Under the pieces are notes generated by a model that worked only from the letters and a program-made list of their open reading frames with translations, searched no databases and was not told the DNA's origin. This document shows, one piece after another, positions 7,525 through 17,963 of a stretch of 64,000 nt of DNA (its first letter is position 1; every line of letters starts with the position of its first letter). The translations under genes and the position numbers were made by a program. This DNA is from Hyphomicrobiales bacterium (GTDB lineage Bacteria; Pseudomonadota; Alphaproteobacteria; Rhizobiales; Rhizobiaceae), in NCBI GenBank assembly GCA_900473185.1, contig UCKU01000005.1, forward strand, positions 1 through 64,000, read 5' to 3'.

Positions 7525-9432
7525 TCAGCGCGTGTTGAACTTACGCACTTCCATGAAATTGACGGCCGTGCCGCTGAAGCGACCAGGGTCGATCGAAGCC
7601 GTCTTCTGGAAGCCTTCGGCATAAACCGAGGTTGGCTGGGCGCGCAGCTCCTGGCTGACGAAGCGCGGTGCCTGCACCTTCTTGGACGCCATTTCCAGGC
7701 GGGCATTGGTAAGAGCCCACTGCGAGATCATCTTCTGGGTCAGCTTCGGCTCGGTACGCACCGTCTGGCGGCTTTCGTCGGCGGCCACCGCTTCCTGCTT
7801 GGTCGGACGACCACCCTTGGTGGGAAGACCCTGCGCGACCGGGCTGTCGACGGTCACGGGCTTCGGCGCCGCGGGAGCAGCAGCAAAGCTTGCTGACTTC
7901 GTCATCGGAACAAGTGCCGCAAGCTGCAGCGGCGGCTTGTCGAGTGCCGGCGGGTTCTTCGGCGCGGCGGCGTTGATTGCCTGCTCCACGGTCTGCGGCT
8001 CAGAAGGTGCGTTCATAGCGACCTCAGTGCCACCGCTCTGATCCTGCTGCTTTGCAAGCGCCGCCGCCATTGCAGGCGAAAGCGTATCCTGATCAGCCGC
8101 GTCTTCATCCGCATCAGGATTGGCATTCTGTGCAGCAAGCAGGTTTTCAGCAACGGCCGGACGTTCGGCTGGGGTCGGAACGCTCGTCGACATCAGGCTC
8201 GGATCGACAGAGGCAAGTTCAGCATCACCCGGCGCACGGCGCTGCCCAAGGAGCGACGGAACCGGAATGCTGTAACCACTAAGATCGGCGAATTGCTCAG
8301 GTTCTTGCGGCTGGCCGGCCGGCATGGCGGCAAGCGCCTGCTGGGCAGCGTTGCCTGCAGACGGCGGCACCAAGGCATTGGCAACCTCGTTGCCGGCAAG
8401 TTGATTGCTGAAGGCCGGGCGAACCTGCGGGACCGGTGCATTCACGCTTGCGACTTCGGTCTGCGGCTGAGGTTCATCAGCTGCTGGGACAGCCTCAGCC
8501 TTCGGCGGCGTTGCCTTGGCGACAGCCACCGGCGTGCTGTCCTCCGAATTATCCTCTTCCTCGTCGGCGCCGCCACCAAAGAGGTAGGCAAACAGCGTCT
8601 TCTGCTTGCGAGGTTCGTCATCGGAAACGGAAGCGCCGGCGCTGGCCATCATGATCTGGCTACCGTTCGCCATGCGGCGCTTGTAATCGGCCATCGCCTG
8701 CTGGTAGCCCGGCAACGGCTTGCCATCGGCGGGGATATGAATGGTATTGCCGTCAGGGAAGAGCCTGACCAACTCGTCGCGACTCATGCGCGGCCAGGCG
8801 CGAACACCGCCGACATCCATATGCACGAAAGGCGAACCGGACTTCGGATAGAAGCCGACGCCGCCGACCTGCATCTTCATGCCGATACCGCGCAGCGTGG
8901 CGAGCTTCACGTCGGGAATGAAGAAGTCCATCGCCTTGCCGAGCATATGCTGGCTCTTTTCGGCGACACCGGAATTGCGCGAACGACCGCGCAGCATCTC
9001 GTTGGTGGCTGGCGAGCGGAAACCGCAGACGACGTTGATGTAATCCCTGGAGCCGGACTGGCGATAAACTTCCCAGATGAGGTCGAAGAGACGCGGGTCC
9101 ATCTTCGTCGGCTGATTCTTGCGCCAGTCACGCAGGAAACGGTTGAGCTGCTCGAGACCCTTGGGGTCGAACTTGCCGTTACGCTTGTAGGTGATGACGG
9201 CCTTTTCGCCGGTATGGATGAAATAGAGCTTCAGGCTGCGGGTGTCCCCGGCAGCCTGAGACGGTGTGCTAACGAATACCGGTGAGGAAACCGCGAGTGC
9301 AATGAGGGCGGCCGCTGCCGTCCTAATTGCCTTTCCGCCAATCTTGGCGCACAAACGCCAACTCAAGCGCGAAAGCTTGGTATTCCCATTCAGATTCTGC
9401 AACTCGATCCCCGTCAGACAGTCAATGTCCAA
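7525..9432 (-). CDS. DUF882 (peptidase M15-like) exported protein
   Basis: A protein of about 625-635 residues. A hydrophobic N-terminal segment (AAAALIALAVSSPVFVSTPSQAA) looks like a signal peptide. Residues about 65-225 form a DUF882/YcbK-like domain of the peptidase M15 clan, with the zinc-site features SQHMLGKAMDFF (H...D) and FVHMDVGG. The remaining 400 residues are Ala/Pro/Glu-rich and low-complexity, typical of a periplasmic linker, ending in a conserved short segment. Family members are thought to act on peptidoglycan. Both candidate starts are TTG (9432 or 9402; the second has GGGGA upstream), so the N-terminus is uncertain. Confidence 0.85.
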   Translation of the reverse strand: MDIDCLTGIELQNLNGNTKLSRLSWRLCAKIGGKAIRTAAAALIALAVSSPVFVSTPSQAAGDTRSLKLYFIHTGEKAVITYKRNGKFDPKGLEQLNRFLRDWRKNQPTKMDPRLFDLIWEVYRQSGSRDYINVVCGFRSPATNEMLRGRSRNSGVAEKSQHMLGKAMDFFIPDVKLATLRGIGMKMQVGGVGFYPKSGSPFVHMDVGGVRAWPRMSRDELVRLFPDGNTIHIPADGKPLPGYQQAMADYKRRMANGSQIMMASAGASVSDDEPRKQKTLFAYLFGGGADEEEDNSEDSTPVAVAKATPPKAEAVPAADEPQPQTEVASVNAPVPQVRPAFSNQLAGNEVANALVPPSAGNAAQQALAAMPAGQPQEPEQFADLSGYSIPVPSLLGQRRAPGDAELASVDPSLMSTSVPTPAERPAVAENLLAAQNANPDADEDAADQDTLSPAMAAALAKQQDQSGGTEVAMNAPSEPQTVEQAINAAAPKNPPALDKPPLQLAALVPMTKSASFAAAPAAPKPVTVDSPVAQGLPTKGGRPTKQEAVAADESRQTVRTEPKLTQKMISQWALTNARLEMASKKVQAPRFVSQELRAQPTSVYAEGFQKTASIDPGRFSGTAVNFMEVRKFNTR

Positions 9433-9581
9433 TGCTGTCTCAAATGGCTGTCAAATGCGGTCACACGATGGCAAAAATGCCACACATGATCAACCTTTTC
9501 TTTATAGAGTGAACGAGCTGCTAACAAGTGGTTTATGGACGGTAACCAAATGTGGTTGCCTTATTCTTAATAAAAAGGCGC

Positions 9582-11126
9582 CTATGCCGCATCTTTCTGA
9601 GGATTATCGGGGTCGATGCCATAGTCCTTGAGCTTTCTGTAAAGTGTGGATCGCCCGATACCTAGCTTTCTTGCCACTTGACTCATTTGTCCTCGGTAGA
9701 ATTTCAAGGCAAAACGAATCAGTTCTTCCTCGACATCGGCAAGACGCCTGACATCACCGGACTGATTGACGCTCGATATCGCGTTATCGGAAGCCTCGGT
9801 CCCGCGGCGCATCGTCTCGGCGACTGATTCCGCCTGATAATCCTCGGGGAATTCCGCGTCAGGATCGAGGTGGGAATTGTCCGCAACGAGCGCCAGATGA
9901 TCCACGACTTCGTAGTTCGGAAGCTGGGCGGCGATCTGCGGGAAGTCCGCTTCAGTCAGCTCCGGACCTTCGGCAAGCACGACGGCGCGGAAGATCGCGT
10001 TTTCGAGCTGGCGGATATTGCCAGGCCAATCATAGGCGGTCAGCAATGCCAGCGTGCCAGCGTTGACCGTCATGCGGCGGCCGTTCTTCTGCTCGCTGGA
10101 AAAGCGCTCGGCAAAGACGCGCACCAGATGCGGAATGTCCTCCTTGCGCTTGCGCAGCGCCGGAATGGTGATCGGGAAGACGTTCAGGCGATAATAGAGG
10201 TCTTCGCGGAAGTGGCCGTTCTTGACCTCTTCGATCAGATCCTTGTTCGTCGCCGAGATGAGGCGAACATTGACCTTGTGCGCAGTGCGCGCACCGACGG
10301 TCTCGATCTCGCCCTGCTGAACGGCGCGCAGCAGCTTCACCTGCACTTCGAGCGGCAGATCGCCGATTTCGTCGAGGAAGATGGTGCCGCCATCGGCTTC
10401 CATGAACTTGCCGATATGCTTTTCGGTCGCGCCGGTAAACGCACCCTTTTCGTGACCGAAGAGGATGCTTTCGACGAGATTGTGCGGAATGGCGCCGCAA
10501 TTGACCGTCACGAACGGCTTGGTTGCGCGATCGCCCCCCGACTGGATGGCACGTGCCACCAGCTCCTTGCCGACACCCGATTCGCCTTCGAGCACGACCG
10601 GGATGTTCGACTGCGAGGCGCGCTGCGCCAGATCGATGACGCGGATCATTGCCGGGCTTGCCGAAACGATGTCGTCGAAGCCGACGGAGCCCGAGCGTGA
10701 ACGGCGGCCGGTACGGGCCTTCACCTCACGCTGGTCGAGCTTCATGGCATTGGAAATCGACGTGTTGATACGTTCCGGAGAAACCGGCTTGACGACGAAA
10801 TCGAAGGCGCCGGCGCGCATGGCTTGCACGACAGTTTCGATGCCGCCCTGTCCCGTCTGGACGATGACCGGGATCTGGGTGCCGAAATCATGCAGCGCTT
10901 CGAGGAATTCGAGGCCGGTCATTTCGGGCATCATCAAATCGAGCACGATGACATTGAAAAGGCCGGGATCGCGCTTCACCATCTCCAGCCCGATGCGGCC
11001 GTTTTCGGCCTGATGCACCACATGGCCGCTACGCTCGATCGCGTTCTTGAGCAGACGGCGCTGCACGGGATCGTCCTCGACCACAAGGATCTGCCCTGCC
11101 CCTTTGAGCTCATTGTAACCGGTCAT
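9582..11126 (-). CDS. Sigma-54-dependent response regulator (NtrC family)
   Basis: A 514-residue three-domain regulator. Residues 11-125 form a receiver domain with acidic pair D18/D19, phospho-acceptor D63 and K113. Residues about 150-385 form an AAA+ domain with Walker A GESGVGKE (181-188), the sigma-54 contact loop GAFTGA (228-233) and Walker [12 protein letters not shown]. Residues about 465-505 form a Fis-type HTH ([19 protein letters not shown]). All motifs needed for sigma-54 activation are intact. No partner kinase is adjacent, so it is an orphan regulator here; its regulon is unknown. The start has GAGG upstream. Confidence 0.93.
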   Translation of the reverse strand: MTGYNELKGAGQILVVEDDPVQRRLLKNAIERSGHVVHQAENGRIGLEMVKRDPGLFNVIVLDLMMPEMTGLEFLEALHDFGTQIPVIVQTGQGGIETVVQAMRAGAFDFVVKPVSPERINTSISNAMKLDQREVKARTGRRSRSGSVGFDDIVSASPAMIRVIDLAQRASQSNIPVVLEGESGVGKELVARAIQSGGDRATKPFVTVNCGAIPHNLVESILFGHEKGAFTGATEKHIGKFMEADGGTIFLDEIGDLPLEVQVKLLRAVQQGEIETVGARTAHKVNVRLISATNKDLIEEVKNGHFREDLYYRLNVFPITIPALRKRKEDIPHLVRVFAERFSSEQKNGRRMTVNAGTLALLTAYDWPGNIRQLENAIFRAVVLAEGPELTEADFPQIAAQLPNYEVVDHLALVADNSHLDPDAEFPEDYQAESVAETMRRGTEASDNAISSVNQSGDVRRLADVEEELIRFALKFYRGQMSQVARKLGIGRSTLYRKLKDYGIDPDNPQKDAA

Positions 11127-11334
11127 TGTCGCCTCACTTCATGCGAAACCATAGAGCGCACTCTGACAGAAAGGCTTGAACATCCTGTTTTGAGAAACAA
11201 TTGCATTTTAACGATTGCGACAGGCAGTTTTCGTGCCGTAACAGGGCCTTTTTCGCGCCGAAAAACCCTTGCTGACAGGCGTTGCGGCGCTTAGACAGTC
11301 AGACCTGTTATAAAAGAGGAAGAGGAACCGCCCC

Positions 11335-13188
11335 ATGAGACATATGCTTGCGCACGCCGATCTTCACCTTTCGGCAACGGCTTCCGCTGCAGCATCGGAC
11401 CCGGCTCTGGGCGAGCTTCCCTCCTGGCGGCTGCAGGATCTCTACCCCTCGGCCACCTCCACCGCCTTCGTCGCCGATATGGAAAAGGCCGGCAAGGCCG
11501 CTTCCGCTTTCGAAGACAAATGGAAGGGCAAACTTGCCGAAGCCGCCGCCAAGAAGGGCGAGGAAGGCATCGGCCAGGCGCTGAAGGAATATGAGGCGCT
11601 CGACGATATCATGGGCCGCCTCGGCTCTTTCGCTGGCCTTACCTATTTCTCGGATACGTCCAACCCGGCAAACGGCAAGCTCTATGGCGACGTCCAGGCC
11701 AAGCTTACCGACTATTCCGGCCGCCTGTTGTTCTTCGCTCTCGAACTCAACCGCATCGACGATGCGGTGATCGATGCCTGCATGGCGAACGATCCGCTTG
11801 CCGGCCATTACCGCCCCTGGCTGGTCGACCTGCGCATGGACAAGCCCTACCAGCTCGAAGACCAGCTTGAGCAGCTCTTCCTCGAAAAATCGATGACATC
11901 AGCTGCCGCCTTCAACCGTCTCTTCGATGAGACGATGGCGGAGCTGCGCTTCGAGATCGACGGCGAGAAGCTGCCGCTCGAAGTGGCGCTGAACATGCTG
12001 CAGGAAAAGGATCCGGAAGTGCGCCGCAAGGCGGCAATGGCGCTTGCCGAAACCTTCAAGACCAATATCCGCACCTTCACGCTGATCACAAATACGCTCG
12101 CCAAGGACAAGGAGATCGCCGATCGCTGGCGCGGCTTCGAAGACATCGCCGACAGCCGCCATCTGGCAAACCGCGTCGAGCGCGAAGTGGTCGATGCTCT
12201 CGCTGCGGCCGTCAAGGAAGCCTATCCGCGCCTTTCGCATCGCTATTACAAGATGAAGGCGAAATGGCTCGGCATGGAGCAGATGAACTTCTGGGACCGC
12301 AATGCGCCGCTTCCGGAAACCTCTGGTGCCATCATCTCCTGGTCCGAAGCCAGGGACACGGTGCTGTCCGCCTATGGCAATTTCGCGCCGGAAATGGCTG
12401 AAATCGCCAAGCGCTTCTTTGACGAACAGTGGATCGACGCCCCCGTTCGCCCCGGCAAGGCGCCTGGCGCCTTCGCTCACCCGACCGTTCCGTCGGCCCA
12501 TCCCTATGTGCTCGTCAATTATATGGGCAAGCCGCGCGATGTGATGACACTCGCCCATGAGCTCGGCCACGGCGTGCATCAGGTTCTTGCCGGCGCGCAA
12601 GGCGCCCTTATGTGCCAGACGCCGCTGACGCTTGCCGAAACAGCTTCCGTCTTCGGCGAGATGCTGACCTTCCGCGCGCTGCTCAACCGGACGACCGACA
12701 AGCGCGAGCGCAAGGCCATGCTTGCCCAGAAGGTCGAGGACATGATCAATACGGTCGTGCGCCAGATCGCCTTCTACGAATTCGAGCGCAAGGTTCATAC
12801 CGCCCGCAAGGCCGGCGAACTGACCGCCGACGACATCGGCGAACTCTGGCTTTCCGTCCAGTCCGAAAGCCTTGGCCCGGCGATCAAGATTTCCGAGGGT
12901 TATGAGACCTACTGGGCCTATATCCCCCACTTCATCCATTCGCCCTTCTATGTTTACGCCTATGCTTTCGGCGACTGCCTGGTGAACTCGCTCTATGCCG
13001 TCTATCAGAAGGCCGAGAAGGGCTTTCAGGACAAATATTTCGAGATGTTGAAGGCCGGCGGCACCAAGCATCATTCCGAACTGCTGAAGCCCTTTGGTCT
13101 GGATGCAACCGATCCTTCCTTCTGGAGCAAGGGCCTGTCGATGATCGAAGGCCTGATCGACGAACTCGAGGCCCTGGACAAGGCATAA
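11335..13188 (+). CDS. pepF: M3 family oligoendopeptidase
   Basis: A 617-residue zinc metallopeptidase of the oligoendopeptidase F group, which degrades cytoplasmic oligopeptides. The HExxH zinc motif is at residues about 408-412 (AHELGHGVH), and the third ligand region follows as ETASVFGEM. The full family length is present and no signal peptide is seen. AGAGGAA precedes the ATG. It is divergent from the sigma-54 regulator across 208 bases and followed after 33 bases by pabB, so it may head that operon. Confidence 0.93.
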   Translation: MRHMLAHADLHLSATASAAASDPALGELPSWRLQDLYPSATSTAFVADMEKAGKAASAFEDKWKGKLAEAAAKKGEEGIGQALKEYEALDDIMGRLGSFAGLTYFSDTSNPANGKLYGDVQAKLTDYSGRLLFFALELNRIDDAVIDACMANDPLAGHYRPWLVDLRMDKPYQLEDQLEQLFLEKSMTSAAAFNRLFDETMAELRFEIDGEKLPLEVALNMLQEKDPEVRRKAAMALAETFKTNIRTFTLITNTLAKDKEIADRWRGFEDIADSRHLANRVEREVVDALAAAVKEAYPRLSHRYYKMKAKWLGMEQMNFWDRNAPLPETSGAIISWSEARDTVLSAYGNFAPEMAEIAKRFFDEQWIDAPVRPGKAPGAFAHPTVPSAHPYVLVNYMGKPRDVMTLAHELGHGVHQVLAGAQGALMCQTPLTLAETASVFGEMLTFRALLNRTTDKRERKAMLAQKVEDMINTVVRQIAFYEFERKVHTARKAGELTADDIGELWLSVQSESLGPAIKISEGYETYWAYIPHFIHSPFYVYAYAFGDCLVNSLYAVYQKAEKGFQDKYFEMLKAGGTKHHSELLKPFGLDATDPSFWSKGLSMIEGLIDELEALDKA

Positions 13189-13221
13189 GACCGCCCAAAC
13201 CGCGGCTTCGCTGGAAAGGCA

Positions 13222-14382
13222 ATGGCAGCGTCCGAACCCTTCATCCTGTTCCGGGACGACACGACCGGCGAAGTCATGCTCTTCGCCGGCCCGGTAAACA
13301 TGATCACCGCCCGCACGAAGGCGGAATTCCTGCCGGCGCTCAAGCGGATGGAAGAAGCGCGACAGGCCGGCAAATGGCTTGCCGGTTACATCTCTTATGA
13401 GGCCGGCCATCTCTTCGAAGAAAAGCTTGCCCCCTTTGCGGAAGAGAACCGCGAGACACCGCTGCTGCTGTTCGGCGTCTTCGATGCGCCGCAGCCAGAC
13501 GATCATCCTCTCGCAAGGCCACGGCAGCGCCACGAAAACGAGGAATTCCTGACCGCACCGAAGGCAGCCTGGAATTTCGCTATATATAAAGAGCGTTTCG
13601 AACGCCTCCACCGGCATCTGCGCCTCGGCGATATCTATCAGGCCAACCTAACGATGCCGATCGAAGCCCGCTGGAGCGGCGATCCGCTTGCCGCCTTCTG
13701 GTCGCTGATCGACCGCCAACCCGTGAAATACGGCGCGTTTGCCGACCTCGGCGGTCCCATCATTCTTTCCCGCTCGCCAGAACTTTTTTTCCGCACCGAC
13801 GAAGATGGCTGGATCGAGACGCATCCAATGAAAGGCACGGCCAAACGCGGTGCGACGCCGGCCGAAGATGCCGAAATCGTCGAAGCCATGAAGGCCGACA
13901 TCAAGACGCAAGCGGAAAACCGCATGATCGTCGACCTCTTACGCAACGATATCTCGCGCATCACTGAGGTCGGCACGCTCGACGTTCCAAAACTCTTCGA
14001 AATCGAGACCTATCCGACGGTCCACCAGATGGTCAGCCACGTCCAGGCGAAGCTCCTGCCCAATCTTTCCGTCCGCGACATCTTCGCCGCCCTTTTTCCC
14101 TGCGGCTCGATCACCGGCGCGCCGAAGATCCGCGCCATGGAAATCCTCCACGACCTCGAGGATGGTCCACGCGATGCCTATTGCGGCGCAATCGGCATGA
14201 TCGCGCCCAACGGTGCGATGCGCTTCTCCGTTGCCATCCGCACCGTGACGCTCTTCAACGGCGGCAAAGCAGTCTTCAATGTCGGCGGCGGCATCGTCTT
14301 CGATTCCACTGATAAAGCCGAATATGAGGAATGCCTGCTCAAGGCCCGCTTCGCCGTCGGCGACCAATGGATCGCCCGATGA
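13222..14382 (+). CDS. pabB: Aminodeoxychorismate synthase component I
   Basis: A 386-residue chorismate-binding enzyme that, with an amidotransferase partner, makes 4-amino-4-deoxychorismate for folate. The chorismate-binding domain shows MKGTAKRG, ENRMIVDLLRNDISR and the signature GSITGAPKIRAME (about residues 294-306). There is no glutaminase domain, so PabA/TrpG activity must come from elsewhere. It overlaps pabC by ATGA, indicating translational coupling within the p-aminobenzoate operon. Confidence 0.93.
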   Translation: MAASEPFILFRDDTTGEVMLFAGPVNMITARTKAEFLPALKRMEEARQAGKWLAGYISYEAGHLFEEKLAPFAEENRETPLLLFGVFDAPQPDDHPLARPRQRHENEEFLTAPKAAWNFAIYKERFERLHRHLRLGDIYQANLTMPIEARWSGDPLAAFWSLIDRQPVKYGAFADLGGPIILSRSPELFFRTDEDGWIETHPMKGTAKRGATPAEDAEIVEAMKADIKTQAENRMIVDLLRNDISRITEVGTLDVPKLFEIETYPTVHQMVSHVQAKLLPNLSVRDIFAALFPCGSITGAPKIRAMEILHDLEDGPRDAYCGAIGMIAPNGAMRFSVAIRTVTLFNGGKAVFNVGGGIVFDSTDKAEYEECLLKARFAVGDQWIAR

Positions 14383-15008
14383 AGGATTTCTCGCTGATCG
14401 AAACGCTGCGCTGGCAACCGGACGAAGGGTTCATTCGCCTGCGCCTGCATATCGCCCGCCTCTCCCGCTCCGCCCGCCGCATCGGCTTTCCCGAGCCGAT
14501 GGATGTGGTCGCGAAGCTGGAAGATGCGGTAAGGGATGACAAGGAGCCGCGCCGTGTCAGGCTGACTTTCGACGGCCAGGGCCGGATCGACATTACCACC
14601 GCGCCCTTCACGCCGCTGCCGCAAGACACGGTCTGGAAACTCCGCATTGCCAGCACGCGTCTCGATTCCACCGACAAGCTGTTGCGTATCAAGACCACAT
14701 GCCGGGCTGTGTATGAAGCGGCGCGCGCCGAGTTCACGCCGCAGCAAGCGGATGAAGTCATCCTGCTCAACGAGCGGCAGGAGGTGTGCGAGGGAACCAT
14801 CACGTCTGTCTTCCTTGATGACGGATCCGGCATTCTCAGGACACCGCCGATCTCCTGCGGCCTGCTCGCCGGCGTGCTGCGCACCGAGCTCATCTGCCAG
14901 CGCAAGGCCCGCGTCGGCCGCATCACGCTCGGTGATCTGGACAAGGGTACGCTTTACGTTGGAAATTCGCTACGCGGCCTGATCCGCGCCACGCTGCAAA
15001 AGGACTGA
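14379..15008 (+). CDS. pabC: Aminotransferase class IV (aminodeoxychorismate lyase-type)
   Basis: A 209-residue PLP-dependent fold-type IV protein. It has IETLRW near the N-terminus, a lysine in LLRIKTTCRAVYEAA as the likely Schiff-base residue, and the later VILLNERQEVCEGTITSVF and SCGLLAGVLR segments. Directly coupled to pabB, it most likely releases pyruvate from aminodeoxychorismate to give p-aminobenzoate. It is shorter than E. coli PabC (about 270 residues), which is common for alphaproteobacterial versions. An in-frame upstream ATG at 14331 is inside pabB and rejected. Confidence 0.88.
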   Translation: MKDFSLIETLRWQPDEGFIRLRLHIARLSRSARRIGFPEPMDVVAKLEDAVRDDKEPRRVRLTFDGQGRIDITTAPFTPLPQDTVWKLRIASTRLDSTDKLLRIKTTCRAVYEAARAEFTPQQADEVILLNERQEVCEGTITSVFLDDGSGILRTPPISCGLLAGVLRTELICQRKARVGRITLGDLDKGTLYVGNSLRGLIRATLQKD

Positions 15009-15010
15009 CC

Positions 15011-15295
15011 ATGCTGATCCTCTCTCTGACCTATGTGAAGCCCAACGAAGAGGCCGACAAGCACATGGAGCCGCATATGGCCTGGGTGAAGGAAGGATAT
15101 GCGAAGGGCTGGTTCCTCGCTTCCGGCCGGAAGATACCACGCACCGGCGGGGTCGTTCTCGCCGTCGGCGAACGCGCGGAGATCGAAGCCTATGCGGCCG
15201 CCGATCCCTTCACCATCCATGGTGTTGCCGAATATGAGATCACCGAAGTCGCGCTGACGACGGTGACCGAAGGGCTGGAGGCTTTGAAACGCTGA
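15011..15295 (+). CDS. YciI-like protein
   Basis: A 94-residue YciI-family protein. It has the dimeric alpha/beta fold hallmarks: an N-terminal strand, H18 in ADKHMEPHMAWV, GRKIPRTGGVVLA, and FTIHGVAEYEI near the end. The family has a putative His-Asp active site, but no general function is known. It starts two bases after pabC and is almost certainly in the same transcript. Confidence 0.88.
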   Translation: MLILSLTYVKPNEEADKHMEPHMAWVKEGYAKGWFLASGRKIPRTGGVVLAVGERAEIEAYAAADPFTIHGVAEYEITEVALTTVTEGLEALKR

Positions 15296-15340
15296 GTCGC
15301 AAACCGCGCCGGCTGCTTATCAGTCCCGAAAGGAGCGGCG

Positions 15341-16213
15341 ATGAAACGTCCGACCTACACGCCCCCAACCTATACACCCTATGACGGCTCGACCCGACCC
15401 TTCACGATCGGCCTGATGCCACTCGATCCCGCTCGCTGGATCGAACCCGACGACGATCTCAACCGCTACCTCGAGGAGAAGGCACGGCTGGCAGGCAAGC
15501 GCCTCGACGACATCTTCGTCGCAGAGGATGGGACGGAAGCAGCCCAGCAGGAGGCACTGAATATTCTCCTCGCTCACCTTGCCGATCGGCATCCGGCGAT
15601 GCTCCGGCAGGATACTTCCGATCTGCCGCCTCTCTTCAAGGCCGGTTCGCTCATCCAGGATGATCTCGTTCTGATGCGCCGCAAGGCCGATGGCTGGCAC
15701 CTCGTTGCCGCCCATGTCGCCTTTCCCTCCTCGTGGTCGCTACATGAGAAATTCGGTCGGCCGATGCACGAGATCCATGCGGATGTGCCGGGCTTCGGCG
15801 AAGGCACGCGCAATGCCACACTGATTGCCCGCATATTCGACAGCCTGCAGAGCGCCCAGCCGGTCGAGCGGCTGAACTGGTCGGTCAACACCACTGATGA
15901 TCTCTTCCTTCCCGTCTCGAAACATCGCCGGCCGCCCTACGCCGAGGCCTTCACGCTTGAGGAGCGTTTCGTCCGCGTTGAGCGCCAGACCCTTCGCAAG
16001 CTGCCTGTCTCGGGCGACATTCTCTTCACCATCCGCATCTATATCGATCCGGTCGCCGTCATTGCCCGCCATCCGCAGGCGCGGAAACTCGCAGCCAGCT
16101 TTGCCGATCAACTGGAAGCGCTCGACGACCAGCAGACCGCCTACAAAGGGCTGACCCTGCAGCGGACGGAACTCGTGCGGAAATTGCGGGCACTTTGCAG
16201 CCCCGATATTTAA
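15341..16213 (+). CDS. DUF3445 protein (heme-dependent oxidative N-demethylase-like)
   Basis: A 290-residue protein of the DUF3445 family, which I recall as related to the alpha subunit of heme-dependent oxidative N-demethylase. Supporting segments are MPLDPARWIEPDDDL, LVLMRRKADGWHLVAAHVAFPSSW (split here across the domain core), KFGRPMHEIHADVPGF and WSVNTTDDLF. No signal peptide is seen. AAAGGAG lies before the start at 15341. Partner subunits known for the true demethylase are not seen nearby, so the physiological reaction is uncertain. Confidence 0.78.
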   Translation: MKRPTYTPPTYTPYDGSTRPFTIGLMPLDPARWIEPDDDLNRYLEEKARLAGKRLDDIFVAEDGTEAAQQEALNILLAHLADRHPAMLRQDTSDLPPLFKAGSLIQDDLVLMRRKADGWHLVAAHVAFPSSWSLHEKFGRPMHEIHADVPGFGEGTRNATLIARIFDSLQSAQPVERLNWSVNTTDDLFLPVSKHRRPPYAEAFTLEERFVRVERQTLRKLPVSGDILFTIRIYIDPVAVIARHPQARKLAASFADQLEALDDQQTAYKGLTLQRTELVRKLRALCSPDI

Positions 16214-16344
16214 CCTTTGCAGGGGAACGCTCTTTATTGTGACGCCATTTTGTGATTAGAGCCGGTCACCTCGCGAGCTTCGCGGCATTTTCACATGAAT
16301 TCTTTAGGCTGAAAGCCTTCGTTCCCTTCCAATAGGAGAAAAGA

Positions 16345-17790
16345 ATGACGGAACAGAACTATCCGGTATATGGCGAAATTACCGGTCCGATCGTCATGAT
16401 CGGCTTTGGCTCCATCGGCCGCGGCACGCTGCCCCTGATCGAGCGCCACTTCAAATTCGACAAGAGCCGGATGGTTGTCATCGACCCGCGCACGGACGAT
16501 GCCCACATTCTGGAAAAGCACGGCGTCAAGCACATCCAGGCGCATGTGACGAAGGACAACTACAAGGAGCTGCTGAAGCCGCTCCTGACCGAAGGCGAAG
16601 GCCAGGGTTTCTGCGTCAATCTCTCGGTCGACACCTCGTCGCTCGATATTATCAAGCTCTGCCGCAAGCTTGACGTGCTCTATATCGATACCGTCGTCGA
16701 GCCATGGCTCGGCTTCTATTTCGACAAGGACATGAAGAACGAGGAGCGCACCAACTATGCGCTGCGCGAAACCGTTCGCAAGGAAAAGGCCAAGAACCCG
16801 GGCGGCACCACTGCCGTTTCCACCTGCGGCGCAAACCCGGGCATGGTGTCCTGGTTCGTCAAGCAGGGGCTCCTGAACCTTGCCCGTGATATGGGCCTCA
16901 AGTTCGATGAGCCGGGCCAAGACGACCGCGAAGAATGGGCAAAGCTCATGAAGAAGGTCGGCGTCAAGGGCGTCCACATCGCCGAGCGCGATACCCAGCG
17001 CACCATCCATCCGAAGCCGCTCAACGTCTTCTGGAACACCTGGTCGGTCGAAGGCTTCATCTCCGAAGGCCTGCAGCCGGCAGAACTCGGCTGGGGTACC
17101 CACGAAAACTGGATGCCGAAGAACGCCAAGAAGCATAAGAAGGGCTCCAAGGCTGCCATCTTCCTGGAACAGCCCGGCGCCAATACCCGCGTGCGCACCT
17201 GGTGCCCGACGCCCGGCCCGCAATACGGCTTCCTCGTCACCCACAACGAGTCGATCTCGATCGCCGACTTCTTCACGGTGAAGGACAAGGACGGCGATGT
17301 CTCCTATCGTCCGACCTGCCACTATGCCTATCATCCGGCCAACGACGCCGTTCTGTCGCTGCATGAGATGTTCGGCAACGGCGGCAAGGCGCAGCCGGTC
17401 CTCCACGTTCTCGACGAGAACGAGCTGGTCGATGGTGTCGACGAGCTCGGCGTACTGCTCTACGGCCACGACAAGAACGCCTACTGGTATGGTTCGCGCC
17501 TGTCGCTGGAAGAAACCCGCCGCATCGCCCCCTACCAGAACGCGACTGGTCTGCAGGTAACCTCTGCCGTTCTCGCCGGCATGGTCTGGGCTCTTGAGAA
17601 CCCGAAGGCCGGCATCGTCGAAGCCGACGAAATGGATTACAAGCGCTGCCTCGAAGTGCAGCTGCCCTATCTCGGCCCGGTCGAAGGCCATTACACCGAC
17701 TGGACCCCGCTCGACGGTCGCCCGGGCCTGTTCCCGGAAGACATCGACACCAAGGATCCGTGGCAGTTCAAGAACATCCTCGTTCGCTGA
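16345..17790 (+). CDS. hss: Homospermidine synthase
   Basis: A 481-residue NAD-dependent homospermidine synthase, which condenses putrescine units to homospermidine, the main long-chain polyamine of rhizobia. The Rossmann motif GFGSIGRGTLPLIERHF is near the N-terminus. STCGANPGMVSWF and the C-terminal TSAVLAGMVWALENPKAG are highly characteristic. TAGGAG precedes the ATG, and a strong terminator follows at 17814. The 131-base upstream gap probably holds its promoter, so it is likely monocistronic. Confidence 0.96.
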   Translation: MTEQNYPVYGEITGPIVMIGFGSIGRGTLPLIERHFKFDKSRMVVIDPRTDDAHILEKHGVKHIQAHVTKDNYKELLKPLLTEGEGQGFCVNLSVDTSSLDIIKLCRKLDVLYIDTVVEPWLGFYFDKDMKNEERTNYALRETVRKEKAKNPGGTTAVSTCGANPGMVSWFVKQGLLNLARDMGLKFDEPGQDDREEWAKLMKKVGVKGVHIAERDTQRTIHPKPLNVFWNTWSVEGFISEGLQPAELGWGTHENWMPKNAKKHKKGSKAAIFLEQPGANTRVRTWCPTPGPQYGFLVTHNESISIADFFTVKDKDGDVSYRPTCHYAYHPANDAVLSLHEMFGNGGKAQPVLHVLDENELVDGVDELGVLLYGHDKNAYWYGSRLSLEETRRIAPYQNATGLQVTSAVLAGMVWALENPKAGIVEADEMDYKRCLEVQLPYLGPVEGHYTDWTPLDGRPGLFPEDIDTKDPWQFKNILVR

Positions 17791-17813
17791 GCCCTGCCCT
17801 AACGCTTTCGAAG

Positions 17814-17839
17814 ATGCCCGCTGTCAGGCGGGCATTTTT
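17814..17839 (+). terminator. Intrinsic terminator after hss
   Basis: Perfect 8-bp stem ATGCCCGC/GCGGGCAT (17814-17821/17828-17835) followed by TTTTT. Confidence 0.93.
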
Positions 17840-17963
17840 GTAACGCCTGCTGTCTAAATGCCGGCCGACCTCCGTCGAAGGCTTGCCTTCGCGGAAGGCC
17901 CGCGCCATGTTTTTGGCGGACTGTTGCGGAAAGCTTCCGCTTAGATTCGCCGGGAGAAGCCTT